DNA from: Zingiber officinale
Taxonomy: Eukaryota > Streptophyta > Magnoliopsida > Zingiberales > Zingiberaceae
NCBI RefSeq assembly: GCF_018446385.1
Contig: NC_055989.1
Coordinates: 133,141,004 to 133,205,003 of the forward strand
Reading direction: 5' to 3'
DNA length: 64,000 nt
Under the pieces are notes generated by a model. That model was not told where the DNA came from and did no database searches. It worked only from the letters and a program-made list of their open reading frames with translations. Position 1 is the stretch's first letter, and every line of letters begins with the position of its first letter. The position numbers were made by a program, and so were the translations under genes. Below, piece after piece: positions 53,521-64,000 of the stretch.

Positions 53521-53802
53521 TGTTAGAAGAAGAACAAGGAAAGAGCAAGAAAATTTATTGTTCATTGATTTTTACCCGAAGGACAATACAATATATAATG
53601 TTCAGAAAGTACTTGGTCAATTAACCAATTAATAAATAACAAAATTATTCTAAGAATAATTCTGAGAATTATTCTAAGAATAATTCTGAGAATTATTCTA
53701 ATAATTATAATAGAATTATTAGAATAATCCTAATACTAATTTGATTTGATTTGATGATTTGATCCAGTCGATTCTGGTAATTCTCTTTTATCTCTTTTAA
53801 CA
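53521..53802 (-). repeat. 5' LTR of minus-strand copia element (282 bp)
   Basis: On the minus strand it runs TGTTAAAAGAGA to CTTCTTCTAACA. Its middle holds four tandem units of AGAATTATTCT-type palindromes (53640-53700). Confidence 0.85.
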
Positions 53803-54344
53803 CCCTCGTTGGTTTAAACTATAGCCAACGAAGCCTCCACAAATGGTGGGGCACCAAACCCTGAGGAGGAGGGAGCACACTTGCTAAGGGAGGAGGGTCT
53901 CCCACTGGTGGCAATTGTAGGAACGAGTGTCGTTGTAGCACTTCTTGCACCATCTTGGAGACCAATTGATTGATGTTTTCTTTTGTCACAACCACTACTT
54001 TGTCGCGGTTTCTCTCTTCAACGGAGTCACGGTTATTAATAATTCTTCTAGTGTTAAGCAACGCATGCAAAGTCTTGGCTCATATACCCCACTAGACAAT
54101 GCCAATTTGTTCCAATCAAATACCTCCCCAAGTTTTCTATGGACGACATAAGATGTGGGTCTGATCCAAGTACAAATAAGGAGGTGAGGTTGATGTTGGG
54201 TAACCCTAAAGATAGAAAAAATTGATGACTGAGATCGGTGACGGAGGTTGAATCAGAGATGGTGTCGGTGATGAGGTCAAATCCAAAATGATATCGATGA
54301 TTGAGATCAAATCCAAGATGATGACGATTAAGATTATTAGTCAA
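53803..54344. repeat. Unclassified repeat-like sequence
   Basis: Part (54215-54330) resembles the GAGGTCGGTGATGGAGG units at 32090-32240. The minus strand has an open piece with NINQLVSKMVQEVLQRHSF, which could be a transposon protein fragment. No family is recognised. Confidence 0.4.
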
Positions 54345-54505
54345 ATGACTAAAATAGTATGATAATAATTTTTTATTATAAAAGTAGTCAAATGACTAAA
54401 AACATTGTATTATAATAATTTTTTATTAAAACTATTATACCAAATTTAAAAGCGAATCCATCAAAATAAATGATTTAAAAGTCTATTACATCCTTATTTA
54501 TACTG

Positions 54506-54542
<37 letters not shown>

Positions 54543-55310
54543 AAGAATTATACCGCGAGAGTTGTTCCTTGACTGCCGGCCGTCCAACAAGTTGGCAGCT
54601 TCATTTATTGTATAAGATTGTAACATTAAAGTCACCAATCACGTCCCATTTGGATTTTTTTGCCTACATAATAAAAATAATAATAACCTTCTTAATCACT
54701 TAATCATCACTTTTGACGTACAATTTTGAAGAATTTAAGAAATTAGTCAAAAATCGATTGCTTTTCTAAGAACTTGAAAAGGACTCCAAGCATGAGTCTT
54801 ATTCCTACTAGGATTTTGTAGGTCAATCCAACTCGATCGATCAAGCTCATTCATAGGCATATACTAATGTGTATCCATCCAAGGCAAACTTTCTATTAAC
54901 AACGCGAGATGCGAGTTCAATCTAAACTCCACTGAATAATAAATCTAAATTTATTAACATGTGCAAATTTCAAATTAAAATAATTTATTTTATAAGTTGG
55001 AGTCTTGTAGAAAGAAAGAAGACTATTTTGACACTAGCGGACTAGTTTAGAATTGTCTAAAGAAAGTTGATTTGTCAAGTCATCAACCAAATGAAAAGGG
55101 GCAAACACACTTATCTGAGAACTTTTCCACAATTATCGATCATAAAAGTGTTAAATCAATTTGGTATGGTGTTGGTCGTCTTCTTCTGAAATTTTCATAA
55201 TTTTAACAATAGATTAATTCTTTTTTTAATTATAAGGTTTTGCATTAAATGCCCTTTAATTTAATCAAAATACACGGATGAGGTTATAAATGAAATAAAA
55301 TGAAAACATA
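54345..55310. other. Intergenic region upstream of the DUF1645 gene
   Basis: AT-rich. It holds two near copies of TAGTCAAATGACTAAAA (54338 and 54386) and a (TA)n tract at 54506-54541. A TATA-like TATAAAT at 55284-55290 lies about 270 bp before the proposed start codon and may be the promoter. Confidence 0.5.
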
Positions 55311-55558
55311 AAGAGTAAATTGAAATTACGTTTACTTTTTTCGATGAGGCTACCGCCGCCTAGTATTCTGGGGAAGCAACGTGTCAGCTCGGCGTTGAGA
55401 CACGTGGACCTGTGGGTATTATGTGTCTTCCAGCCACTCCGTTTGCGCGTGACGGAACCCGCGTCGAAGCAGAGCCCGAAGCGAATCGGGGAGCTTCCGC
55501 CTTTATTAACGCCGCCGCTTGTCTTCTCTTCACTCCTTCCTCTCCTCGAAGAGAGACG

Positions 55559-56353
55559 ATGGACGGAGACGGCGAAGGAGAAGACGAGAGACGTGGCGGA
55601 ACCCTAGCTACGCCTTCGCCGGAGGAGGATGAGGAGGAGAGCGTCTTGCCCGCAACCGACTTTGGTGGCGTCCGTCCTTCCTCGAAACAACAACAACAAC
55701 CGACTTCTGTCGACGTCGATGGCAGCGATAAGTCAGATGAGGACGACGGGGATTTGGAGTTTTCCTTCGTGGTCGAGGACTCCGACGCCGCCCCGGACGT
55801 CACCGCCGACGAGATCTTTTCCAACGGATTCATCCGCCCCATTTACCCCGTGTTCGATCGAGCCCTCCTTTTCTCCCCCTCGACCGGGCCGGCTCCGGCG
55901 TCGCGGGGAACCCTAGGCCGCCTCCTGATAGAAGAGCGGGAGGCGGAGTTGTCCCATGAACTCGAGGGGATCCCGCCAGGAAGCTACTGCGTGTGGGCGC
56001 CGAGGTCGGTGGCGAAGAATCCGGGGTCTTCGCACTGCAGAAAGAGCCGATCCGCCGGATCCTCCTCCCTCAGGTGGCGGATCCGGGACCTGGTGGTCGG
56101 GCGGAGCCACAGCGACCGGAAGGAGAGGTTCGTGTTCCTCGCGAAGCGAAAGGAGAAGGGAAACTCTGATCCGGTGGAGGCAGAGAAGGAGGGCGCTAAG
56201 GTCACCGATGTCGATATGGTCACCGCTCACCGGATATACTTCAGGAAAGACGGCGACGCCGGCAGCCGGAAATGTGTCCTTCCAAACAGGCAAGAATTAC
56301 TTGCTTTCTTTGCTAATATGAACTCCATTACAAAAACTCATCATCCTTTTTAA
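55559..56353 (+). CDS. DUF1645 family protein, 264 aa
   Basis: This is a plant-specific protein of unknown biochemical function. The ATG at 55559 (MDGDGEGEDERRGG) is preferred because typical members start with an acidic low-complexity region; an in-frame ATG at 55412 would add 49 residues of unlikely composition. Acidic and Gln-rich residues occupy the first ~85. Then comes FIRPIYPVFDRALLF, the hallmark ELEGIPPGSYCVWAPRS near residues 135-151, SSLRWRIRDLVVGRSHSD, and FVFLAKR. The C-terminus ELLAFFANMNSITKTHHPF ends at a TAA, matching the usual family ending. It is a single exon with GC-rich coding sequence. Family membership is confident; a role in stress or growth is only reported for some relatives and is not visible here. 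Confidence 0.85.
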   Translation: MDGDGEGEDERRGGTLATPSPEEDEEESVLPATDFGGVRPSSKQQQQPTSVDVDGSDKSDEDDGDLEFSFVVEDSDAAPDVTADEIFSNGFIRPIYPVFDRALLFSPSTGPAPASRGTLGRLLIEEREAELSHELEGIPPGSYCVWAPRSVAKNPGSSHCRKSRSAGSSSLRWRIRDLVVGRSHSDRKERFVFLAKRKEKGNSDPVEAEKEGAKVTDVDMVTAHRIYFRKDGDAGSRKCVLPNRQELLAFFANMNSITKTHHPF

Positions 56354-57385
56354 CTATTTCCCCCTTTTTTTTACTACCCTTTTTCTTCTTAAAAAAAAAT
56401 CTTGGTTGTGAATTGTGATGATAAAGTTGGACTGGAGGAGTTGCGATTGCTGTTTTTGTTTTAGTTTTGTGCTTGGTAATCGATGTGGTGTTGAGTAATG
56501 TTAGCTATAATTGCAATCTCTGTCGACTTATCTATTGACTCCATCTTTAAGGTTGCTTTGCACCTTTCTATGATGATGCTCGACGCCTCAAAGAGATTTT
56601 GGCAAGCGTACTATAATGTAGGCGTTGTGAATCTGCCAGTTTACTCTAGAATTTAAATTTGATCGACACATTACCAATAGAACTTTAAATCGTGTTTAAT
56701 ATTATCAGTTTTGGATATTATTTTCAATCTCAAGACAGCTTGGAATCTTTGGAAAGTGAAGAGTTCATGATCAAACCCATGCCCCCAAGCTTTGTGGGGT
56801 TTGTTATTGGTGCTCGATGAGAGAGACACATTTTGCCTTGACACTCGACTAAAAGTCTAGAAAAGCAGAAATTAGCGAGAAGATTGAGGTGGTGAAAACA
56901 AAGTGGAAAAGTGACGGGATAAGGACACATACGAAGACTCCAAAACACAGAAAAGAAAAAGAAAAATAAAGAAAGAGAAAAAAAACGAAAGTAAAAGGAG
57001 TGAGTGTCATCCAGCAAGCACCACTTGGATGAACATGGTGAAATGGTGGTGGTATTCAGGATATGGATCGCCAATTAGTCAAGGTGACGTGTAACTTGGA
57101 AAGTAAGCCTAACACTAGCGCTCTGCCTATTAATCGAAACAACTCGGGCTGCTAACTTCCTGTCGCCAGCTGTCAGCGTGCCGACGTAACATCCCTTCTG
57201 TTTGGCGCCTTCTTTTCGGATCCATCCTCTTCGATTTTCCGTTTTCGAGTAACTCAACAAACTAACTAGTTTAAAATTGAATCGCCAAATGGATGTTCTC
57301 ACACAAAAAAAATAAAATAAAATAGGGCCGAAGCAATTAAAGGGCAGTATGATAAATCTGACAACAGGCATTGTCTGCACATAGT
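56354..57385. other. Region between the convergent DUF1645 and ATP sulfurylase genes
   Basis: It contains the 3' untranslated region of the DUF1645 gene and spacer. No RNA gene or transposon is recognised. Frames on the minus strand at 56730-57380 have no domain features. Confidence 0.5.
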
Positions 57386-57391
57386 TTTATT
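57386..57391 (-). terminator. Polyadenylation signal of ATP sulfurylase gene
   Basis: The minus strand reads AATAAA, 164 bp after the stop codon. Confidence 0.6.
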
Positions 57392-57554
57392 GTCATCATA
57401 CTCCACCCTAGCACACAAGTTTACAAGTTTCTAAATTACATAGCACAACACACTGAGCTTCATTGAGTTTCTTCGTTGTCTGGCACACGAGGAATCAAGC
57501 CACAAATTTTACACAGCAGTTTCAGAATCCATTGTTCATCGCGTGCGGAACAGT

Positions 57555-60500
57555 TCAGGCTGGAACAGGCTCACGCAGCTTGTTGGCTTCGGGCGGAGCC
57601 ACACTGTCATAGTAGTCAACTAAGACTTTCCATCCGCCTGGGCACATGAAACCATCTGGTGGGTTCTCTCTGTTCTTGGCGAGAGTTCGCATCTATGGAC
57701 AAATTTGAGGCATTAGTAATGATTCCGTAGCGTAGGAGATGATATCAAGCAAATTGTTTGTTTGATTTTTTTTTACCTTTGTGCCAGATATGAAGAGGAA
57801 ATCATCAGGTCTTGATGGATCAAAGAAAGCCATTTTTTTCTGTGTTTTGTCATAGGCCGCCACCTGAATTCATATCGAGAGCAAAAGATTTAGAAGAAGT
57901 AATCTTCACGACATTTCTGAATTCCACTGTGAGATACCTTGAATGGCAGAATGTTTAGCTTTTGAAGACCTGGAGCCATACTTAGGACTTTCTTCCCGTG
58001 ATCAGCATCATAAAGGTCCCTCTTCTCCACGGGATGACTCATACCTGCTGGATCTCGGCCAACAATGTAGAAATTTGCACCGGCATTTATGCGAGATTTT
58101 GCATGCCACTGAACTTCAGTTGGGCCAGCATAGTGCATAGGAGAAGGGAATATAGCAACCACTGTTGTTTCCGGGTTAAGCACGCCATCCTCAAGAACCT
58201 ATAGAGGAAAAAAAACATAAAGGAATATAAGCAAAAAACAGACAAACTTAACCCAATATAATCAACGATATCATAAGTTGTGTAGTATCAATTAACCTTC
58301 TCATGTTGCTTCATTCTCCAACTAAGTGGCACATCATCTGCTTTTGTGTAGCCTCCCAGAGGATGAAGCAAGAGGACAGGGTTTTTATAGCCCATTTCAA
58401 GAAGGCGTCTACGAGTGTCGGTCATGAGCAAGGCATGGCCATTGTGTACAGGGTTACGCAGCTGGAAAGCAAATACTGCATCTGCGTTGCGTCGGGCAAA
58501 TTCTGCACGGAGTTCACCAGGTGATAGCCGATATTGATCAAGACCATCGTTATACTTGACACGTTCTATAACCTCCAAGTCTCCACCAATTAGCCAATTT
58601 CCAGCTTTTGCTATAGCTTCCTGGACGTACGGCAGCCCAGGAGCTGTGGTACCCCATGTTCTCGCGATTCGTTCTTCTTTGTTATGCTTGTAGATTTCGA
58701 TGCTAAATGAGAAGACAAAAAAATAAGGTCCCAAAATTCCAAAGTGGTGTAAACTTTACAGTGTTTATTCTCCTCTGTACATGATGTGTGTTAGAACACA
58801 ATGCTCAACAAATGTATCTATCAGAGGACCAACAAGAATCATTTCACATGAGAACATCACTAGACATGCCAAATGTTTTGAAATTTAGCTGAATAGGGTG
58901 AAAATACACGGCTAAGAAAATTGTGAAGTGTTACACATAAAGAAGCCTAGAAACAAAGCTTGAAGTCTGAAAATGGGTAGTAGTTTCTATGTCATCTAGA
59001 TAACATCATATTGTTGCTAGCCATTCACAAGTTAAAGATTTCTAAGGTATATGCATAGCGAATTTTGAATAAGACTAGAAATTCAAAAATCTCCTTGAGT
59101 GAATGCATTCTCATAATTGAGATTGCAATTCAGATAAGTATGCATTTATGTGATGATAAGTTAAGATTCTTTGGAAACAGAGATATTAATGTTAAGTTAA
59201 TGGAAAACTACAAAGGATCATGCATCAACGTCCACAAATAACACGAGGTCAGAAATGTTACAACATGATTCTATAATTTAGGGTATTTTTATGAAACGAA
59301 GGAGGCGGGAGAGTCCCTCAGTAACATTAAGTTAAGAAGAAACTGTAAAAGACATGTAGCTCTAGAAATCAACTCATGGTTAGAAAATGTTGTAGAAAAG
59401 ATCTATAATATAGAGTTGGCATAGTACAACATGATAAAAAATAAAAAAAATCTTCTCAAAATCCTAAGTACTTTCCTAATCATAAACCTTTAAAACATGA
59501 ACGAAAGCATGTTTCCTCTAATACGAGTCTCTGTTTTAGTCAACTTATGGACACTATAGAGTTGACCTATAACAAGGCCATGAGTACACCATTTTAGTCA
59601 GCATATCTATACTATGGAACATTGGAGCTGACCTATAGCAAAGTCGAGTGCACCACAGACAAAATGATCAACAAAGATGAACCTGGATAGTTACACAGCA
59701 AACTGAAACAACTGCTGCATTACTAAATTTTCTAGATTTTGCAGAAATCAAAAGGACCAGAAAAAGTCACATGAACACATAAACTAGAGGCAAGAAACTT
59801 TCAGTGATCTATTGGTTTAGTGTTACCCGATTCATTAATTGAACCATGCACAGTTATTTTCGATTCCAAGAACATATTAATTAAATATCAGAGTGGCAAT
59901 TTAATTACCAATAATCATCGAGCAACTAGTAGCAATTAATCATCGAGCGATTACCAATATCAAGAACAAAAATGCGTTTTACGGTTCAGAACAAGACAAA
60001 ATAAATCTAATAAATATAGCAAATGAAGGATGTTATTAGGTTGAACTCACTCGCTCAAGATGGCGACAGGCCTGTCCCGCGCATCGACAAGCGCGACCCT
60101 GCGCCGGTCGCCAATGGCCCTTTTCTGCGCGTCGTCGATGGCCAGCACGATCGGGACCGACATGTTGACGACGGAGCCGTCTCCGAGGCGGAGACAATTA
60201 AAATGAAGTGTTTGGAGGAACTCGGCTTCCCTCATGAAGCCGCCGAGGGGGCTCGCCCACCCTTCGCTGAGCACATGCACCCACTCCAGGTCGATCCGCG
60301 ACAGCCTGATCTGCGGGCACCGCGCCGCCTCCCGGCGGAGCGCGTCCCGCGCCGGCCCCTCGGGCGCGACCAGGTCGACCAGCCTCCCTCCGTCCGGCTC
60401 GATCAAGCTGCATGATGCGGTGGCGGGGGCGAAGGTGGCGCGGAGGGGGGCGGCGGCGGTCGTCTGAAGGCGGCGGCGGATATGGAGGCTGCCTGGGAGG

Positions 60501-60583
60501 AGCGGCGGGTGGATGAGATTGTGGGCAGGATTTGAGGCGGGGGTTAGGGATTTGACGACGAAGGCTGCAGCCATGGAAGCCAT
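57555..60583 (-). CDS. APS: ATP sulfurylase (sulfate adenylyltransferase), plastid type, 474 aa, five exons
   Basis: It catalyses ATP + sulfate to adenosine 5'-phosphosulfate + pyrophosphate, the first step of sulfate assimilation. Exons (minus strand): 60583-60051, 58702-58297, 58198-57938, 57863-57777, 57692-57555. All introns have GT..AG ends and the joined phases are consistent, giving 1425 nt. The first ~50 residues are rich in Ala, Ser, Thr and Arg and poor in acidic residues, a plastid transit peptide. The PUA-like N-terminal domain follows ([20 protein letters not shown]). The catalytic motif [10 protein letters not shown] is at residues 258-267 and GRDPAG at 360-365. Length fits plant enzymes (about 460-480). 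No frameshift is seen. The start is the first of two ATGs (MASMAAAF). A cytosolic form from an inner start is possible but unsupported. Confidence 0.95.
58703..60050 (-). other. Intron 1 of ATP sulfurylase gene
   Basis: It is 1348 bp, with donor GTGAGT at 60050 and acceptor TTTAG at 58703. The sequence is AT-rich with no coding or transposon features recognised. Two similar phrases (AACTTATGGACACTATAGAGTTGACCTATA and ATCTATACTATGGAACATTGGAGCTGACC) occur near 59540-59640. Confidence 0.9.
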
Positions 60584-60639
60584 GGAGGAGGGAAAAAATA
60601 AGGCGATAAAAATCGGATTTTTATGCCCCTTTTGTTCTT

Positions 60640-60665
60640 GGATTTGGATTTGGATTTGGATTTGG
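60640..60665. repeat. GGATTT hexamer microsatellite in 5' leader of ATP sulfurylase
   Basis: About four GGATTT units lie 57-82 bp before the start codon, within the predicted 5' untranslated region. Confidence 0.9.
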
Positions 60666-60695
60666 GGGTGGAATGATGCGTCTAATCTTCTGTGT

Positions 60696-60703
60696 TATTT
60701 ATA
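60696..60703 (-). promoter_or_regulatory. TATA box of ATP sulfurylase gene
   Basis: The minus strand reads TATAAATA in the context ACTATAAATAACAC, 113-120 bp upstream of the ATG. It predicts a transcription start near 60668. Confidence 0.7.
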
Positions 60704-61046
60704 GTTTAAAATGAAATAGTGGAGCAGTTAGTGGAGGGGGTCGGCGGGATGATCCTGGACAAATTTAAGTCTAGATTCATCGGTTGAATGTGGCAAGGGA
60801 AGCGCAATTTCATGTTATCAATTTGATTTCGAATGCTTTCCCTGCTTTTTGTATTTTCTATTTATTTATTGATATTTTATTTTGCTTTGGATTATTCTTT
60901 GATGCTTCTTCGATGGTTCCTCTGTTGACGCTTAGATATAATGTTGACTTTGGTCAAAATCATATCAGTTAGATGGTTACATCATAGATGATCTCTTTTT
61001 TCCGTCGGCTCTCGCTCCTCCTCTCCAGAAAATTGAGTCGACTTCT
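60704..61046. other. Spacer upstream of ATP sulfurylase gene
   Basis: This is ordinary upstream sequence; no gene is recognised. Confidence 0.4.
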
Positions 61047-61051
61047 CCATC

Positions 61052-61926
61052 TAATGCGGTGATAAGGAAGATTCACCAAGTGTCGCTCAGGACAAAGATA
61101 GTAGTTAATGTAAAGATCAAAATTAAGATGATCAATATTAGAAAACCAATGCGCTCATCAAAAGTAGGCCGAGCGGAAATCAACTTCAGATGTCGATCGA
61201 GCTTGAAGAGTCCGATCGGCCAAGAAGTTTAGCAAATAAATTGCTCTCCCCAACGAGTCATATAGAGAGAACATAAGATGACGCACAACTGATCAAGTGA
61301 GTATTGGACTGACCGGAGGTCATGTTTAGTCGAGTTAGAGACAATCGGCTGAACCAAACTGCAACGAAGAAGGGCAGCTAAGATTGACCGCAGCTGAGAT
61401 TGACCGGGCGGGAAGTCCCGACAGAACGGCTACCCCGCTCAGCCAAATAATGGAGCCCCTCCCATATTTCATAATATCTATTTGGGAGGTAATGTCGCTG
61501 ACAACAGGACATGATCAACAGACAAATCATACAACGGAAGTTTCTACGGTTATGTCAGGGATTTGCATACTCTGTAAAAGTATGATGTCAGGGATATTTT
61601 CTGACATATCCTTTCATACGACGATTGGAAAAATGTGTCCACGCCTTGAGGAGTGTGCACGTCGCTTACTGTAGCACTATATAAAGGGGGTCTATGCACC
61701 GACAGAGGGATGTGCTATGCATTATTCACGCTTGTGCTTTCACTGTTGCTCCACCTTCTTCTACTATTCCGATGACTAACTTGAATGTCGGAGAGTCAAT
61801 GTCAATGACTCCTTCCCTGACTCGGCACTAACGTTTCTAGTGTTGCAGATATAGTAGAGTCTTCACAAGGTCAACAAAGGAGTCATATCCCCAGCTAGCC
61901 TTCTTCCCAATTTTCGGACAGAATCA
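61052..61926 (+). mobile_element. Gypsy-type solo LTR (875 bp), TSD CCATC
   Basis: CCATC lies at 61047-61051 and 61927-61931. The end TTCGGACAGAATCA and the phrases ACTTGAATGTCGGAGAGTC and ACTATATAAAG resemble the gypsy LTR at 11749-12588. The start TAATGCGGTGA aligns with TGATCCGGCGG. No internal region is attached. It is strongly diverged from the other gypsy LTR and so older or a sister family. Confidence 0.78.
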
Positions 61927-61931
61927 CCATC

Positions 61932-62370
61932 CATAAGATCTAACACCCTGAGAGATAACATAAGACGTTCAAGTCAGTGATCAATGAGAGAGAGAGAGAG
62001 AGAGAGGAGGAAGAAGAAAAAGGGAAACTTAATAGAAAAGAACTACCTCTACTGGTAGAAACAAGAAAACCAACTTATATGTGGCTTATCTGTTCTAGTG
62101 TTTATATATCAGAAAAATATCTAAAAGTTAAATATTCCGTGACCTTTCACTTCTTCCTGTGTGTTTTAGTGAAGACGAGACTTCTGACAATCTGTTATTC
62201 GCTTTTCCATTCGATCTGATACCTACTATTTACTTCTACATTCATTGATCCCCACGTATTGGAAGGAAAAAAATTAAGGAAATCAGATCTGATATACACT
62301 ACTCGCTTCTTCATTTATTGATCATCATGTATTAGGAGAAAGGAATTAAAAGAATTGCTATGTAGATCTT
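61932..62370. other. Spacer with (GA)n microsatellite
   Basis: A (GA)n run lies at 61986-62006. No gene is recognised in the remainder. Confidence 0.5.
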
Positions 62371-62571
62371 AATCATATTGCTCGGTGGATCTCATGCATG
62401 TTACTTGATCTTATCCATATTACACGACAGGACTTAACCAAGTTGCTCGGCAGGACTTAATCATATTGCTTAGTAGGACTTAACTATGTTGCTCAGCAAA
62501 ACCTAACCATATTATTCGACTGGACTTAACCATATTACTCGTGGATGTCAACCATGTTACTCAATGGACCT
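62371..62571. repeat. Tandem repeat of ~28-bp units
   Basis: About seven degenerate units follow the form GGACTTAACCATATTGCTCG (for example 62431, 62455, 62483, 62520). No coding sense is present. Confidence 0.7.
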
Positions 62572-63448
62572 TGTTGTTGCAGTGGAGGCCAATAAGAGGA
62601 AGTAAATTACCTACAAAATAAAATTCAAACTCTTTCTCGATCTTTGACATGATTAGATTAGCACAATTAAATTAAACAATAATAAAACAAAACAATTAAA
62701 GAAAATAAAATAAGAGGATAGTGTATTTACTTGATTACAATATAGGTGATTGTTAACTCAAGGCGTTGAACAAAGCTCCACTAGAAAGTAATCTTTTGTT
62801 GAAGACGGAGTAGCCTCTTACATACTTGTAAGCTTATAAAAGACTAGGAAAATGAATACAGGATTTATAATTCAGTTGTTGTTCAATTCCTAGCTCCAGA
62901 AGTCTTCTTATAGCCCTTAGAAAAATTTATCCATTACTCGGAGGCGCCTTCAATAAGATAAATTTTATCCACTGAAGATAAAAATTTATCTTCGACTAAC
63001 GGCTATTAAAGGCGCCTTCTATGACGTATATCAACCTTCTATACAAAGGCGCGAGGGTGCCTCCAAGCCTCTTGCAGGCGCCTTCCATGAGACAGATCAG
63101 CCTCTAAACTGATCTTGTTTGTATAGGTGATGCTCCGGTTAACCAGAGTTGGACTCACCCACACCCAACTCTGACCTACTCCTCGAGTAGACTTCCTCCT
63201 AACTTCCCTCCCCTCAAACGTCACACACGTCCTTCTCGTACATCAGTGTACTGTTTCGCGACATCTCATCCCTCGAATGCACCGAGTTCGTTGACTCACT
63301 TCTCGTGTCATTCTTCTAACTAGCTGCATTTTCGGCTCGACTTTTTGTACTTCTAAGTTCATGGGCACTTAAACACAAGGCATCAAACACAAATATGACC
63401 TAACTTAACTTGGTTGACCACATTCAACCTACCACGGGATACTTAAAA
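62572..63448 (-). mobile_element. 3' LTR of another family B element
   Basis: On the minus strand it ends near TGTTGTTGCAGTGG (62572) and starts near 63448, aligning along its length with 8981-9902. Shared phrases include GAGGCGCCTTCAATAAGA, TGGTTGACCACATTCAACC and a TATA-like motif in the text CTTCTTATAGCCC. The outer borders are eroded, so they are approximate. Confidence 0.75.
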
Positions 63449-64000
63449 TCTCTCCCTTTTTGATATGTATCAACCCAAGTTAAAGTTAGGGTTAAATAAA
63501 AACATAATAAAATAAGTAATTAAGTGAAGAAAATTTGCACTAATTAGTTTTCACTTTTCACTAATTAGTTTTCAACTTTGACAAAAAATAATTTAACAAT
63601 TATTTTTCAGTTTCGAAAAATCTTAGAAAAATCTTAAAAAAATTTATCGCACTTAAATAGAATAAATTAGATCAGCAAAAAAATCACAAAAAATATATTA
63701 TTTAATTTAACAAAAATAATATATTTAAATAGAGCAACCTAATTTTTAAAAATAAGTCTTTCAAAATATATTTTCAGCTATAAAATTTTTACTAATTTTC
63801 CTAGATATATAAGACAGATTGTTTGACAGTATAAAAAACAAAGTTTTCATATTTCTATTTTTCTTAAATTTTTAATATTAAAAATTAACTTCTCAGAAAA
63901 TAATTCATAAAAAATTTATGTTATATCAGAAAATTCAAAAAAAAATCTCAACAGGAATACTACTGTTCTATTAGTTTAGAAATCTTGAACAGAAAATTCA
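63449..64000 (-). other. 3' internal region of second family B element (runs off right edge)
   Basis: AATCTCTCCCTTTTTGATAT matches the polypurine tract region at 9903 onward. The rest is AT-rich non-coding sequence equivalent to 9903-10440. Confidence 0.75.

Larger units (their letters stand above)
50959..53802 (-). mobile_element. Truncated copia-type pol element with 5' LTR
   Basis: On the minus strand the order is LTR (53521-53802), PBS (53508-53520), an unusual GC-rich segment, zinc knuckle, protease, GAG-pre-integrase, then integrase up to 50959, where an unrelated LTR cuts it. RT, RNase H and the 3' LTR are missing. Its short LTR (282 bp) and gene order suit an Ale/Ivana-like small copia element; the lineage is inference. 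Confidence 0.82.

Noticed and set aside
55412-55558. Upstream start of the DUF1645 protein
   Set aside because: It would add 49 residues unlike any family N-terminus. The ATG at 55559 gives the expected acidic start.
57075-57380. 101-codon minus-strand frame after the ATP sulfurylase gene
   Set aside because: It has no domain, and it lies beyond the polyadenylation signal of that gene.
60023-60467. 130- and 77-codon plus-strand frames
   Set aside because: They are shadows of exon 1 of ATP sulfurylase.

Overview
This window is nuclear DNA of a flowering plant. The host genes are a UDP-glycosyltransferase, a DUF1645 protein, a plastid ATP sulfurylase with introns, and a saposin-type aspartic protease remnant. 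The GC-rich first coding exons and the LTR families suggest a monocot, possibly Zingiberales; that taxonomic guess is inference only. Most of the window is nested transposable elements. Many can be delimited to the base by TG..CA ends and 5-bp target-site duplications (TSDs).

Layout. 1-3211: a minus-strand, gag-encoding copia-type element (family A) that runs off the left edge. 3212-27250: a decayed endogenous pararetrovirus (Caulimoviridae-like), broken open by later insertions. Its reverse transcriptase/RNase H region is present twice as an inverted repeat (3212-5940 and 7285-8980). Inside it sit a solo LTR (4780-5781, TSD GTATA), a gag-only element (family B, 8981-17910, TSD AATAA) that itself contains a gypsy element (11749-16722, TSD CACTT), and a gag-only element (family C, 19311-25863, TSD GATTC). 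27672-28714: 3' half of a phytepsin-like aspartic protease gene, broken. 29451-30899: intact UGT73-like glycosyltransferase. 30900-42258: low-gene DNA with two tRNA-derived SINEs, a Tourist-like MITE, a decayed U2 snRNA locus with promoter elements, microsatellites, and a direct duplication that carries part of a hAT transposase. 42916-45307: solo LTR (TSD GTAGC). 45313-49980: second family A copy, gag fragment plus 3' LTR. 49981-50958: truncated related LTR. 50959-53802: minus-strand truncated copia pol element with its 5' LTR. 55559-56353: DUF1645 gene. 57555-60583: ATP sulfurylase, minus strand, five exons. 61052-61926: gypsy-type solo LTR (TSD CCATC). 62572-64000: another family B element leaving the window.

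The host genes look independent of each other. ATP sulfurylase starts sulfate assimilation, the UGT conjugates small molecules, and the DUF1645 protein has no known reaction.

The most unusual signal is structural. LTRs of several unrelated families, and one internal region, carry tandem arrays of short hairpin or palindrome units. From unit to unit the stem bases change on both sides together, so pairing is kept while the loop stays constant. Families C and D also carry paired GC-rich palindromes close upstream of their TATA boxes, and families B and gypsy carry looser versions. The inverted repeat of viral reverse transcriptase is a second candidate system: a natural hairpin-RNA source matching a pararetrovirus.
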